In this document: positions 33,223 through 46,422 of the stretch, piece by piece | How the letters are laid out: each line of letters begins with the position of its first letter | How positions within the stretch are numbered: position 1 is the first letter of the stretch | NCBI GenBank assembly: GCA_030704615.1 | Contig: CM060732.1 | Coordinates: 64,399,053 to 64,463,052, forward strand | Origin: Takakia lepidozioides | Lineage: Eukaryota; Streptophyta; Takakiopsida; Takakiales; Takakiaceae | Reading direction: 5' to 3' | Length of the DNA stretch: 64,000 bases | Position numbers and translations under genes: made by a program | The notes under the pieces: model-generated | What the model was told of the DNA's origin: nothing | What the model saw: only the letters and a program-made list of their open reading frames with translations | The model's database searches: none

Positions 33223-35346
33223 GACTAGGGTTTGTAGAGTATAGTAAGAAACACCTTCTTCATGGTATCTTCCCCCCTAACATGCATGCAAGATTGCATT
33301 ATCTTACTTTGCAATGCATTCATCCCAAATTGACAAGTTCCTCTTGATCTCCTTGGAACTCATAGCAAGCTAATGTGCCCAATGACAAGCGCCAAGCCTT
33401 GCTTGAATTTGAATTTTGTATGCCATCTTCCATGTGCTTTCCCTTGCATTGGCTAGTCACACACACTTCCACCTCTTGACCTAGGTATTCTCTTCATTCA
33501 TCATAATGTGTATCCACACCTCTATTCAAGAGCTCAACTTCTCAAACTTGAAGTCATAAGCCCTAAAGAGCATGCTCCACTTAAGCATCACTTGCTTGAT
33601 CAACCATCCACCACAAAACTTAAGCAAAAAGGGAATGAATACATGAGCTTCACCTTCCCCTTCCTTGTCTTGTCACATGCTAATGTATGGTTGAAGTTGC
33701 TATGCATGCCGTGAGCCACATCACTCCCATACACGACAACTACACAGAACCCACAAATCTCCAGGACTTTACGAATTCTCCAATTTGTTGGAGACAATCA
33801 CCGACCTCCAATGATCTCCCACATGTGCTCCAAGCTCTTCAATACTCTAGACTTGGTTTCACATCATCATGGCACCCACATGCTTCCCTTTGGAGTCATC
33901 TTGAGCTTCTTGATGCTCTCCAAGTGGTTGCTTTTGTTGTCTTCAAGCCCTAGCCTATGTAGCTCCTTGGCTTTTCTTCCACAACATGCACCACCTCATA
34001 CACAAGGAATGACCTTGCTCACTTCACCTTCTAGCTCTCCTCAAGCTTGAATTGGAAGCCACACTTGGAAAGCATGCTCCACACATGCGCCACTTGCTTG
34101 GACAATCACTTGCTTCACCAAGAGCAAGCCAAGAACTCATAGAACTAGCAAAAGTACTCCCTTCTAGCGCTGCCTTCGCTTGCTTGTTTGTCAACCAAAT
34201 GAAACCCTACTTGGCTTCATTTCACCATGGATAGAACAACCACTTCTTAGCTTCTCTTGAGCTACTCAATGCTCCTCAAACTACTCTTGTTGTACTCCTT
34301 CTATGGTGTTTCCAACCCAAACATGTGCCACTCTTCGGCTTCTCTTTCACACCATGAACAAGTACTAGAGCTTGCTCTTGAAACCCTAGTGTTTATCTTC
34401 TCCACACACAAGACGCTTCTTTTGTGATGCAAGAGCTCTTTTCCAAGCTCTCCACCTCTATAGAGCAAAATAATGCTTCTCAAACCCTAACATCCATGTT
34501 CTCCACGCCAGAAGGATTTTCCTTTGCAACACCTGCAATACCTTGCAACATAAGAGCTCTTTACCAAGCTCTCTCCAACACACAAGTGCTAAACTAACCC
34601 TTACACTCCGCACTCACAAGCATAAGGAGATCTTCTTATAGTGATAATGGAAGTGAACACACAATGGAAACACTCCACTCATTAATCCACTCAATCACAT
34701 AAACTAAGTCAAGCCAAGGGCACCTTTGCTAAAGGAATCCACCCTACAAAGCCCTCACCACACTCCTTCTCAATACCTAGAGCTATGGAGGTGGGAGAGG
34801 CTCATGGAGGCTCAACTACAAGAAGATGAGCCCTCCTCAACACTCACAAGAGGAAAACCCATCCCCATGTCCCAAGTGAGGTTTGATACCTCACTTGGCA
34901 TGTGAGACCAAATGAAGTCCCAACACACAAAATGCAAATATAAATATCCAAAATGTCCTAATTAACTAGAAGTAGGTAATTCTAGTTAACCATGACTAAG
35001 ACCATGACAGTCGTGAGAGTCGGAACGGCTGATCTGGTAGTTGGGTAAGGGACAACTCCAATGTATCTGGTTCTTGTGTCTCCATGCTGCCAATACAAGA
35101 TGCAAGAGTGCTGGAAGTGTAGCTATATATACTGATGTGTGGTGCTCCTCCTTCCTGCGTGTATCAGGTACATTGAATGTGGAGTCTTCTCTTTGAAGCT
35201 AACTTGGCTGACATCATCGTTGTGACGTCTCATTGACGTGTAGCTTGGGGCTTAGCTGGATATCGTTGATGAAACTCTTGGACTTTGTTAGATGCATTGG
35301 CGAGGTTGGATAAAGGTTCATATGTTTGTTCGCTGATGTCGTAGCC
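33223..35346. other. Non-coding, CTTG/CTTC-rich region, possibly LTR-derived
   Basis: No protein similarity in any frame. The plus strand is pyrimidine-rich with many CTTGCTT and AAGCTC words. It sits between a gypsy integrase end and a gypsy gag start on the same strand, the position an LTR shared by two elements would occupy. TGTCATGGTCTTAG on the minus strand at about 35009 is a possible LTR start. Confidence 0.3.
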
Positions 35347-35718
35347 TTTCTAATGTACAAAATACTCGAGACGTTTATACTTGATGCGAGAGTCTAGGAC
35401 TTCGTCGACTTCATACTCAATTTCCTGATTGACTTCGATTGGTGGAGGTGGTACGGAAACTCTCCCTGGAATATTCGATGGATGATACAACTCCAATAAT
35501 GAAACATGAAAGACTTGATGGATGTGCATACTTCGTGGGAGTTCAAGCCAAAAACTGACCGGATTTATTTGTCGAATAATTTTGAATGGTCCCAGGCGTT
35601 GATAATCCAACTTCATTGATGGTCGCGAGGTTTGTATGTCCCATCAAAGAAGCCACACACGATCTCCGACCTTGAACTGGGGTTGGAGTTGGCGACGTTG
35701 ATCTGCAAGTTCCTTGTG
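35347..35718 (-). pseudogene. Gypsy integrase C-terminus and partial chromodomain
   Basis: Minus strand: ADQRRQLQPQFKVGDRVWLL, a stop, then [35 protein letters not shown] and [20 protein letters not shown], the GPY/F module and first half of a chromodomain; the frame stops where WKG would follow VH. The 5' side is cut at about 35719, where an hAT fragment begins on the other strand. Confidence 0.82.
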
Positions 35719-36503
35719 TTGCAAAGCGTATTCTTGCTCAAGTATGCTCTGCCTCGTCCTGTGAGCGGAACTGGAGCAGTTACTCGTTTGTTCACAACAA
35801 GATTCGCAACAGGTTGAATCTTGCCAGGGCTGACAAATTGGTTTATGTCTACACGAATTGTAGGCTACTGCGAGAGATGACAGCAAGTGACGCATCTGCA
35901 TGGTACGAGAATAATCTGTTGTCTGAAAAATCTGTCCAATCTACCAGCAATGATGACACCGACGCCGCGAGGGACTCCGACTCCGACGGTTGGGATGGGT
36001 CCGATGATGTTGGCAATCCTCCACATGACCCATATGAATTTAATGACGATGATGCTGTAATGCATCCATCGTTCGATGACCTTGTTGTTGATGAACTGCG
36101 ACATGGTGTCATCCCAATTGCGGACCCCCCCCCCCCCCCCCCCCCCCCAGCGGAGCACACTCTCAACAATGAAGTTGAGGTCAACTCTCCCCCACCAGGA
36201 GTTCCACGGACTGCGGGAGATGTGCAGGTCGAATCGTCGGATGATGACAACCAGCCGTTGTCATTCCTTCACCGACATCGTGCCCATGTGAACCGTGCTT
36301 CATCTCACGCCGCTCCATCTCATGTTTCTCTTTCTCAAGCGGGTCCATCCCATGCTGGTCCATCTAATCTCTCTCCGCCTCATGTAATTCCTTCTATCGC
36401 TACTCCGATCCTGGGAGATGCTTCTTCTGCTGCGAGACTTCTGCAAGTGCCTAACAGCAGACTGGTGGGGATTGGCGGGGTCTGGGTTGTAATTGGATTT
36501 TAA
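35719..36503 (+). pseudogene. hAT transposase C-terminal fragment (copy 2)
   Basis: Nearly the same as hAT copy 1 from its CSASSCERNWSSYSFVHNKI block onward (KRILAQV, LVYVYTNCRLLRE, ASAWYENNLLSE), then an acidic tail and a His/Ser/Pro-rich region. A run of 24 C at 36125-36148 adds Pro codons absent from copy 1. Everything N-terminal to the dimerisation region is missing; the fragment starts abruptly at the gypsy junction. Confidence 0.88.
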
Positions 36504-38216
36504 TAATATTCCATGCAGATAAAACATGAAGTTGGATGCATGCAAGCCAAAATAAGAAATACCATCACATTTGTGGTGTGCAATTGGTAGTAATTGTCTG
36601 CAATCATCTCAAGGTGGAGAGTTATAGTTAGGTCTTATGTCACTCAAAAAACATCCGCGGGAATATGGGTTCTTCTATCGTTAGGCTGCACGGTTATAGG
36701 TCTTCTGAAATTCAATATGTAATTCGCGGGAATATGAGGTTTTTTCATTCTTGATCGTATGCTCACCTTTGCAAGCTAGCAGCTCTCAAGCTCACACATC
36801 TAAGCTGACAAAATAGCATTCATGCTCGTCCTGTAGGGGTTAAGGTCGAAAATATTCAATAATCTCAACCAAAATCATTATCATCATCAAAACGACAACT
36901 TACAGATTGAAAGATTCTCTTACATTACTATTTTGTATGCGACCTGAGAGAGGATAATATAGATTCAACACATATATTTAGAGCGACATCTCCGACCAAA
37001 GTCAGTCTATCTAAGAGTCACTACACCTTGTGGCTGCTTGTCGGGGCTTGGCCCTACATATATCAACTATCTTGAACAAACAAAAGCAGAATTGGCTAAC
37101 GACTTTGCCAAGCCAGCCAATGGAGAATTACAATTTTTGTCTGGTTCTTAAATCACTATATATTGGCTTGCCAATCCTGAATGACTTGGAGTTTGCATTA
37201 TTTTTCTTCTTGAGCGTAATATCCGACTCCAAGACTCAACCATGGCTTTCACCGTTAGGTTTGCTGCTCTAATCCGATCAATGCTCCAAAGGCTCTAGCA
37301 TGTTCAGTTTTTTCACTCGACTTATGGCGGTATTTCTTTTCGAGGAGAAAACAAGGACCCACGAGCCGCAAAAATCAAAGATGTCCCAAAACAAGCTAAC
37401 ACAAAATGAAGCTAGCAACACAAAGAGAGAACTACCCCGGAGGCCTTTCAATTTTTTATTTTATTTTATAATAAATCTTATTAGGAAAATTAGGAAAATA
37501 TAATTCGTAAGGGCTTCATCCCCTTTTCTTTAAAAAAAAAAGGGAAAAATATTCCCCTTCTCCAAGGAAAAAAAAAAACCCCAATCCATGGATGGATTAT
37601 AGGCTTACTCCTGGGTTTCATCCGGTAGCATGTATCCCGGGCCGCCGGGCGATTCGGTGGGTCCAGAAGGCCAGACTCCCGAAGATTCAGGCGGTCCCTC
37701 TGCCCGTCGCTTACCGCAATAAAGGACCGGCGAGTACAGTCTTAATGAATCTGCGGTACGTATGTACCGTCAACATACGAAGCTCTATTAACATACGTAT
37801 TATTATACACATGTGAGAAGGCTTGTATAACGGAGTGAACGGGGTTCGACACTCAGTACGTACAAGCGCCTACTGCAAATACACTGGAATAAGCAGTTAT
37901 TCTTCCGAGCGGAAATGCAAGTGAGATTTTCGAAAATCTCACTTGCAAGTAAGATATCTTCGCCGAGAGTTTCCGTCCGTTGACAGGACGGTGACTGGGC
38001 GTCCGTCCCTTGCGACTGGGCGGAACCGACGGAAAAGGGTCCGTGCATTTCAGTCGGTGGGTGTCTAGTGTCTACTCTTCGCCTGCCTGTCTCTTCTGTC
38101 CTGTCTGTGTGTGTGTGTCTGCAGGGCCCTCTGAGTTTGATTGCGAGCTCGGTGGAGTGTGTGATGGAAGATTTAAGTTGGGGGTCCTAGATCTGGAGGT
38201 GAAGGCAGAGCACACC
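36504..38216. other. Intergenic region upstream of the B3 gene
   Basis: No gene recognised. It contains two CGCGGGAATATG words (36657 and 36723), A/T-rich tracts at 37440-37580, and a perfect 30-bp palindrome at 37917-37946. The last few hundred bases should hold the promoter and 5' UTR of the B3 gene; CGTCCGT-rich sequence at 37975-38045 fits a plant promoter. Confidence 0.35.
37917..37946. repeat. Perfect 30-bp palindrome
   Basis: GCAAGTGAGATTTTC is followed directly by its reverse complement, centred on TTCGAA. It lies about 270 bp upstream of the B3 gene's start codon; it could be a regulatory dyad or a MITE relic. Confidence 0.75.
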
Positions 38217-41200
38217 ATGGCGAAAGGCCATGCGGAGGGCGACGGATTCAGGGCGTGCACAGTTTGCACCAGTGCTTGTTTTATCGCACATAGGGAAGGG
38301 AAGGGGAAGCCGAGGGCGGGTTTGTATCCATCGTTTGTCAAGACAATTGCAGATTCTTCGGTGCACACCACCCAGCAGGCTAATCTGGTACGTGCTTGTC
38401 ATTTTCATGTCACAGATAGAAAGGGCCTCTCCATCTGTTAGCATCTGCTTCTGGGAGTGATTTCGTTCAGAGACATCTGAATCTCGAAATGCTGAGTTTT
38501 TTCGGTCGAGGGTTAGGAGCTCCTTGGCTAGTAGGATAGCTAAAGAATTCCATGCTCATTCCCATGCAAGTCTTCAAGGGCCGCTGCTTACTGAAAACGC
38601 TTGCGGCCTCTGTTTCAGCAACTGCCGAGGGCATTCTTGAAGTTGTACACTCCTCAAGGGAAAGAGACGATAAATCTTGAAGGACCCAGTGGGTGCAAAT
38701 GGCCTGTGACCTTCAGAAACGGGGGCTTCTTTGGTGGATGGAAGGCGTTTGCAGTAGACCATGATCTGGAGAAGGGAGACCAGCTTGTCTTCTTTCTGAC
38801 TGCAGACTCGCACTTCATCATCCAAGTGTATGACAAGCATGGTTGCGAGAAAGCTAGCTCTTACCAAGCAACCAACAGTGGCCTCTATGCTGGGAGGGGC
38901 TGGTACAGGAAATATAATAAAAAGCGAAAGCTGAGAGAAGAAGAGTGGGTACCCTCTGGTCCAGCAAAAAGGTTTCATTCCCAGGCATTGAGGAATTTCA
39001 AGGAAAGTGGCCCTCGAACGTTGTTGCCAGGTCGCAAATCCGTTAGCAAGATGTTCAGGAGTGGATTGTGGGAACGAGGGACGGAGAGCAGAGCACGCTT
39101 CTCTGCAGAGGAAGCCGATGGGGTTCCTCCTTTGCTTCTGCAAGAGGAGAGCATTCGTGTCAAAGGCGAGAAAACTCCACAATTCTGGGTGAGAGTTTGC
39201 ACTACTGGATTGCATTCTTCCTGCCCATCTCCTGATCACTTGCAGGCTTTTGTGGTGCTAGATCGTGAGGGTGAAAACATGTTAAAGAAACAAAGTACAC
39301 TCTTGAATAGGGGAGCATGGACTACGACCCTTCACCCTCTAACCATGAATCTGTTCAGCCCTGGTCATTGATCAGGTACTGCATGTAGACAGCTCCAATC
39401 ATTATGAAGAACTCAGATGAATGATGGAGCTTATCGTGAGATGTGGAATATGCAGTGATACCAAAGGATTTCTTATGCATGGGCCAGTGTAGTGGTTGGT
39501 CGTTGAACCTGGGAAATTGTCCAGAATGTTTTTGTTCAGAAACTTGTATGATTTTGCTGAGTGCAGGGAAATTGTGTTGGTTTGAGGGCAGCAGCTGCCC
39601 CCATATGCCTCCCATCATCTGCGAAGCGAAACTTAGCACGGATTTGTGCCAGAGCTGCCATAGCCAAGGCCAGATGGTCAAAGTTGTCGGAGAATTCTAG
39701 GCCCAACGCACAAAGACTTCAATTTGTGTGGAGGATGAGCCATGGCCCTTTACAGATCATGGAGAGCCATTACGAGGATAGGGTCAGTTCAGGGACGGGG
39801 GACAAAATTAGTCCGGCTGAGAGGTATTGGATGGAGGGTGAAAGAGGTTCACAGAATGATGATGGAGAGAGTGGAAATGGGAGAGGCAGGGATGCGACGT
39901 TTATGTATCGCGGCCATCGTCTCTGGAAGAGCAAAGGTCTTGGTTGCACTGACAGAGGGAGCATGGCAAACCATCATCAGCTCCATAGCAGGCGTGCTGC
40001 AGATGCTGTGGGCACCGGAAAGAGAGGTAGGCCGCGAAAACAGCTCAGAGAGCGGGAAACAGAAGGGTTTGCAGAGCAAAAGATGCCCGTTAATCGTATG
40101 GGAGGGAGGCCCAGGTTAGAATGGAAAGGTGGGGTGAAGCACCAGATTCCCAACAAAAAGAGGGAAGGGAGCCTCGCAGCACAACAAAACATCGCAGGCA
40201 AGTGGAGTGAAAGAGAGGAGAAGAGAGACGTTTGGGTTTCTCAAAGACGTCCTGTGTCACAGGAAGAGAAACTGAATGCCCTTCGCACCGCACGCTCCTA
40301 TGCAGCAGAGACCAGAAAAACGAGTGGACTTGTGGTTATGCGACAGTCGTTTGTGTACAGAAACTTTGTTGTTGTAAGTATTCTCCCCTTCTAATTTGTT
40401 CATAAGGCAGAGAGAGCATGCATTCACTTGCTGTGGTGCCTCATGCCATGTAAGTTTATACTCCCAAGTTCTTGAACTGCACCTTGTTTATTTCAATTGG
40501 GTAGCACGGCCAACATGATCGCCCAGACTCTGGTATGGTAGTTATGGACCCACGTGTGGATTTTTCCTAGTTGCAAGCACTTGATGCTGTATTTCACTTC
40601 AAGTTGCAACCTGCCTTTTCATGGTGGTACTGTCGGCATTGTGCCATGACCTTAACTTGCTAGTTGTGTTTTCTTTCGTACTCGCCTTACTCACTTGAAA
40701 TTGAGTGTTCCTCACAAACCTATTGGGGGCATTTCATTGAGCTAATTGGAGGAGTCTTTTGCATCCTTCCCTTTCCTCAAGGTTACAATTTAGAAGGAAA
40801 GTCTCCAAACACAAAAACCCCCATCCTCATCGTTCAACAGCTATGCTGTGAAGAAAAGGATCCAAATCTGAACAGCTCCTCACAGGTAATAAGGTTTGGA
40901 AACCTTAAAGTTCACCATCTTTCAGTGTCTTAGGGTGGGAGGTTCCACTGCTAGGGTGATTCCTTCCTCCTCTTTTATTCCAGCTCACCCCCACTTCTCC
41001 TTGCCCTAGTTTCTTTTTAAGGTAATTCTCCTTTGGTAGTGCCTGCTGCTAGAACCTTTGGTATAGAGCTTCATGCGCTAGTCTTTTTTATGTCCCTCGA
41101 CAGGTTCTATTTCAGTCTTAGAGATATCCAATTCATAACCTTTTCCATGCTCCTGATCAAAACGAAGTTCCATGAAGCATCTTGGTATAGGTAGAGATCT

Positions 41201-42786
41201 ACTTGTCTCTATGTTTGAATCTTCTCACATGGACAAGATCAGTCTCACCTCTATCCTGACGCTTCCTGTTGTTTTACATTGTCTCCCTATCCCTTAAAGG
41301 AAGGTGTGGGTCCTTCGCTTTGTAGCTTGGAAGCATGTCAAAACTTGAAGCCAACATGGTTCAACTACTTGTTGAAGTGGACGTACCTTCGGATAATTAG
41401 CTGGGTATTGAAGGATTGTTCCAGAACTAGTTGAAGTTGTACAATACTTCAACTTCCCCTAGATCAGCTAAAGCAAAACAAGTTACCCCAAGTTTTTGAC
41501 TCATGTTTCTTAGTCATAGATATAACTTGCCCCTAATCATAAATTGCGCTAAACTGTGAAGACCTATGGCTGAAAAGCAGAGATGAATTAAACTCCATGG
41601 ATAATCTTCCTAATTTTGAAGTTACTGAAGCTAAGAATTTGACTATTTTGTTGGCTTCTTATCTGTGGCAAATCTGTCTTTAAGCAATCTATTGGGATTC
41701 CAATGGGTAAGATTTTTGTGGTTGTGCTAATTTCTATCTCTTTACATATGAGTTTGAGCATGGAACTCTTGATTGACCTTGGGACCTGCCCAGGACCCTC
41801 TGTCAGTAACTGAAGAAGTCAGTGGGGAGTTATATAAGAACTGGTTCCTGTCATGATATAGGACGTAGTTTATGGTCTCGTTCTCTTGGGTTGATCCTTA
41901 AAGTGATGGGACGGCATTCTTTCTGGTTCCCTTGTTGTTGTTTATCTTCCCTGACTTTTGTCATGAGCCTTCGTTTTCATCTCATGTGCTCTTCTTTGAT
42001 CTTTGGTTACCTCTAAGATGTGAGTCTAGAAGTTTACTAGGTTCTCACATGGACATATGTATTGAGTGCAAGTGATGTCTCAAAGAGCAAGCTGAAGTGG
42101 TCAGGTGTGCCTAACATTGGTTGGAGCTATTCCTCTTATTTGCCTCATCAAGGAAGTGCCTGTCCATGAAAATGTTTCTCACTCCTATGCAGGGATTTCC
42201 AAAGAAATTTTCCAGGGACCATTTACCAACAAATGAGATGGTAGTGAGTATAGTGGATGCAGCTGGCAAATCATGGCGAGCCAAATGGAATCCAAAGCAT
42301 CAATACTTGTTTGGTAAAGGCTGGAGACACTTTGCCCTTGACCACTGCCTAGAGGAAGACGACGCATGTGTTTTTGAAGTGATTGACAACAGCAAGGAAC
42401 TCCTTGTTCTATCAGTTCGCATCTTCCGTGTTGTCGAAATTGCCGATGGTGTCACTGGCTGGCAAGCTCATTTAAGGCCATCCTCAGGTTTTGTTGACAG
42501 ACGCATCACTGATGGAGGGGGGGCTTCTGATGAGGCTGTCAAACTGGAGGCACCAGAGCCTGCACAGGAGGAGAAAAAAATACAGCGTGTATACTATGTG
42601 GTTCAAGAATTGTTAAACCGTCGGGAAGGAAAGAATGGGTTGGAGTTCCTTGTGAACCTCAATGGAAATGAAATGAAGGTTGGGAGAAAGGGGATGGAAC
42701 AGGATCTTGCTGGAAATTGGTGGATTCCTGAGTCCTACTTCAACCCGGATTTCACCCAGTGCTTCATGGAGTACTTCACGGACTAA
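38217..42786 (+). CDS. REM-like transcription factor with two B3 domains and AT-hooks
   Basis: Nuclear DNA-binding protein. Exon 1 (38217-38387) starts MAKGHAEGDGF, has CTVC and YPSFVKTI, and ends before GTACGT. Exon 2 (from 38619) completes the first B3 domain: LPRAFLKLYTPQGKETINL, WPVTFRNGGFFGGWKAFAVD, LEKGDQLVFFL. A donor at 39189 (GTGAGA) is likely. A later exon (about 39567-40373) carries AT-hooks (KRGRPRKQ, GGRPRLEW) and ends MRQSFVYRNFVV. The last exon (42193-42786) completes the second B3 domain (GFPKKFSRDHLPTNEMVVSI, WRHFALDHCLEEDDACVFEV) and ends at TAA. Phases are 0 at the 38387/38619 and 40373/42193 joints; the 39189-39567 joint is unresolved. Targets unknown. No damage seen. Confidence 0.87.
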
Positions 42787-44987
42787 TGAGGAAGTCCAAC
42801 AATTGTCTTGAGAAAATACCATTCTAATGGGTTTGTAATATGCCATTGTCTACACGAGTTCATTCTCTGTTGAATCTGTCCAAATGGCTAACTCTCAAGA
42901 GTAGAGCCTGTCACCAGATTACAGTCTTCCCAGACCTTTAGGTCGTCAGGCTGACCCAGACTTAAAAAAAAAATTGTCGCAAGCAGACTGAACACTTCCT
43001 TACCAGTCAGTCTGGTGCATTCCTCATATTCCAGCAACAATCTCCTGACGTTCTCATCTTGATAACCTCATTTCCCCAAGTTTGACATTATTCATTCTAT
43101 AGAACTTCGAAAGAAACAAACCCTTTCCTAATGCAGATCTCAGAAATACCATAGCCATCGGGGACGGCGACAAAACAACAAGAATGACATTGTGAAAGAA
43201 AAATGATAGAGACAACCGTATGAATCGTAGAGAAAACCGTAGTAATAGATTTGCCGGATAGCTGCACAGAAAGTGTTGTCTTGCATGTTGCTGGGAGGAC
43301 GATACTGAACTGAATGAACTACAATCTGTCGCATTGATGTGTGAAGCCGATTGGGCGCCACGGGAATTGCAGAAAGCTAATGCCCCAAAGAAAAAAAACG
43401 GGCGAGCTAGGAACCTGAAAAACGGATGGAGAGAGCAAATTAGGGTTTCGGCCTCCATTTCAACCTCCATTCGGCCTTCTCCAGCCTTCCAGTAATGTAG
43501 TACATAGCCCCTAATTGACACAGTCCTCACGCGATGCATAGTCATTAAAACCTGTGAAGAGGTGCCAGCTCCTCAAGGGATCGTGACAAGAAGGGCAGGT
43601 ACATGTCTGGCCTACTCCGGATAGGCAATACTAGCGCCTTTCACACGCTGTCCTCGTGCCGCGTCGCTATCCTCGTGAGTCATCCGCATCAGGATCACAA
43701 ACAGAAGATGCCACAGACAGCATAAGCAGCTGTCATCCACACCGCGACATTGCACGGTACCGCTATGTTTGCAGAAATTGAGAGAGAGAGAGAGGGTGCG
43801 AGGTCAGCAGGTCGCTAGGGTTTCTTTTGAAAAATATGTTATGAAAAGAATAACTGAATAAGCCTGGACAGCTAGTTTGAAAATAAACGGCTAGATGTAG
43901 AGACTAGAGACCTCTTGACGTTCTCTTAACTACCTTTTCAAGGTGTCTGCTACCTCTTCACATCTTACTCTGCCTCAAACCTTTTCAAATCTATTCGTGA
44001 ACCATTGCTGCATCCAAATACGTTAGGGATCACTGCAATGTGGAAGTGGGTTTGTCTTGTAACCTGCTGATCTGCATAGTGTATTGTGCTCATCTTCTCT
44101 TCAATTATCAGCTTGTCCCATGTGCGGCCTCCTCCCAGGATCGATTCGATTGTCTGTCTTAGTGCTATTGCAGAGATGATGTCGACCAGGCTGGTTGCTT
44201 GTTTCCAGGAAAATCTGCTTTGTCGGTTTCCATGAGCTCTTTGGATTTTTGTGTGCAAGACATGGCCACCGGTTGTTGCATGGTTGTATGCCAGAGAGTG
44301 GTCGTTCTTTCCCTGTAAGTTGATCGAGCACCTCATGCGGATCTTCTACAGCTTTCCCACAATGCTTTGACACGGGGTTTCTTCATGGTGGAGCTATCTC
44401 TCTGGGTTTCGAACCTGGCAGGCCGCCATTTAGATGAATTGCTTCTACAGTCTGTTTGCTCATATAGAGACTCTTCTTGAAAGTGACACCAAGTCTGCTT
44501 CTCTTATAGAGCAAGCTTCGTCCATGGATTCTATCCTGAACTCTCTTGCGTTCCAAACATGACAACCAGATTGTTGAGTGTAGGACATGTACCACTGCAT
44601 CTGTGGTGTGAAGGGGGGGAGATTGAAGCCGGTCACTTATTCAGGTTAATTCTTGCTGCATGTCCAGGTCTGTCTCAAAGGCGGAGTTTAACTGCACACT
44701 GATCTTTGCTTCCATGTTAACGTCAGTAGAAAATGTCTCCTCGAGATACGATCTCTATGTGCTGCGGTGCGTATCCTGATCTGCTCCTTGTAGCTCATAG
44801 ATGCTCTGAAGGGCCCGCGACCTTCTCGCTCCGACAGATTTATATATGCGTTGTTTCCCATGTACATGTCAACTTTCATTGCGTAATATCTGGATCATTT
44901 TCTGATCGAATTGGCACCATCAGCATGAGCCTGAAATGCCAGCATCAGATATATTGGCCACCACGACCACGATAGGTAGACCATCGG
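42787..44987. other. Intergenic region, no recognised gene
   Basis: Begins with the 3' UTR of the B3 gene. Moderate-length ORFs on the minus strand (43545-43054, 44336-43965) have no motifs I know and irregular composition. A GAGAGAGAGAGAG run lies at 43781-43795. The 44650-44987 part probably includes the promoter of the coiled-coil gene. Confidence 0.35.
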
Positions 44988-45849
44988 ATGAAAGAAGAAA
45001 ATCTGCAAACCTTGCGAGAGATGGATACCAGTGATTTGGAAGGCGCCCTACACAGTTTCGTGTGGGACCTTGAGTGCGCGGCTAGTACCTATGACAGCAA
45101 CATTGAGGCCAGGAGGCAGCTGGAAGCGGAGAAAGATCGCTTAAGGGAGAAGTTAGGTTGTTTTGTGTGCGATAAGAGCAGGATTCATGAGAATCTTATG
45201 AAAGCATATAAGGAGAATACAAGACTGCTGGAGGAGCACCGGAATCTGCTCGACAAACAATCGGCACTGCGACACACAATTGAGATTGAAAGGACGGAGA
45301 TGACGGAACTGCGGGATAAAACGCAAACAAGCTACTGTTTTTACGAGACCTGGGGCGAGTCAGAAGCCTGGCCAGTGCGAGAAGAAGGTTAGTTTGGTTT
45401 CTCTGCTTAAGTATCAGAGGCATGTCAACGAAATCTACATAGCAACCGAAGAACATACACAGTATCTTCACAAGCAGATCAAAATGCTGGAAGCGGATCT
45501 TCAGGAGAAGACGGTGACACTGAATGAGTTGCGAAGCAGATTGCAATGCTCGACACACAAGTGGAATGGGTGTTGCCTGCAAGGTATACAATCACCACCA
45601 TCAGCCAGGAAGGTAGCTTCTAATTCAAGCAGGCAATCACCAATATCGCCCAGGAAGTTGATCTATGAAGACAGACAATCGCCAATATCTCCCAGGAGGT
45701 TGGGCTATGAGGAAGAAGATCAAGACATCAGAGGTCAAATGCCGAAAAGGTTTGGAAAGGAGCCAACCGAGTTGGTGGAGCGACCTGAAGAGAGTTGGAT
45801 GAGGGCTCAGTTTCAAGCTCTAGAGCTAGGCGAAGCCAATGATAGGTAA
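44988..45849 (+). CDS. Coiled-coil protein, unknown function
   Basis: I do not recognise the family. The first frame (44988-45392) is a strong coiled coil: DLEGALHSFVWDLECAASTY, RRQLEAEKDRLREKLG, LMKAYKENTRLLEEHRNLLD. A second frame (about 45380-45849) continues it (HVNEIYIATEEHTQYLHKQI, MLEADLQEKTVTLNELRSRL) and then has two SPISPR repeats (QSPISPRKLIYEDR, QSPISPRRLGYEEE), possible proline-directed phosphorylation sites, and an acidic end. The join near 45380 needs a small intron or a one-base correction. Seen: coiled coil and repeats; inferred: one protein, probably cytoskeletal or scaffold-like. Confidence 0.55.
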
Positions 45850-46422
45850 GAGACTCCACAAGAACTCCTCTTAGCTAGTGAGCTATTGAGTCCTCATTGT
45901 GTCTGACAATGATGTCTCTCTCGAACTCCTCACACGCATTGCATTGGATCAGTATGTGACGATTCCTCGCATTACATTACTAGCTAGCAATTCAGCACAG
46001 TATGAAAGACTTTACTCTTCCTATCGTTTCTCAGTCTCAGACTTGATCTGTGCCTCCTAGAATTCAAATACTGCATTTCTGATCTATCTTGGTTCTTCAC
46101 GCATCTATCATTGATCTAGAGTTTGCTCACTCTCTCTCTCGCATACGAACACCAAACCTCAGCATATACAATTGAACACTCTTGAAGATTTCTCTACTGC
46201 ATAGCATCTTAGCGTGAGAGGGTGGGATTGAGAGTGTGGGATCTGAGCGACGAACAATAGTGCAGGAGAGATGGACAACCGTCGATGGGGTGCTGCGGCT
46301 GACGACCTCAACGAACGGAGCGCCAGGGGTGCGGCCACCGTGAACTGTGGACGGACGTCCATCACACGAGCTCTGGGCCAACGGACGGAAGAAGAAACGA
46401 CGAGCGGAGTCTCCAGTCGGAC

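Noticed and set aside
33002-33244. 80-codon ORF encoding repeats of CWAEG/VGQRG
   Set aside because: It is a translation of the 41-bp tandem repeat in several frames; no evidence of a gene.
38574-39239. 221-codon minus-strand ORF
   Set aside because: Antisense to the B3 exon, which has strong domain similarity and matching splice phases.
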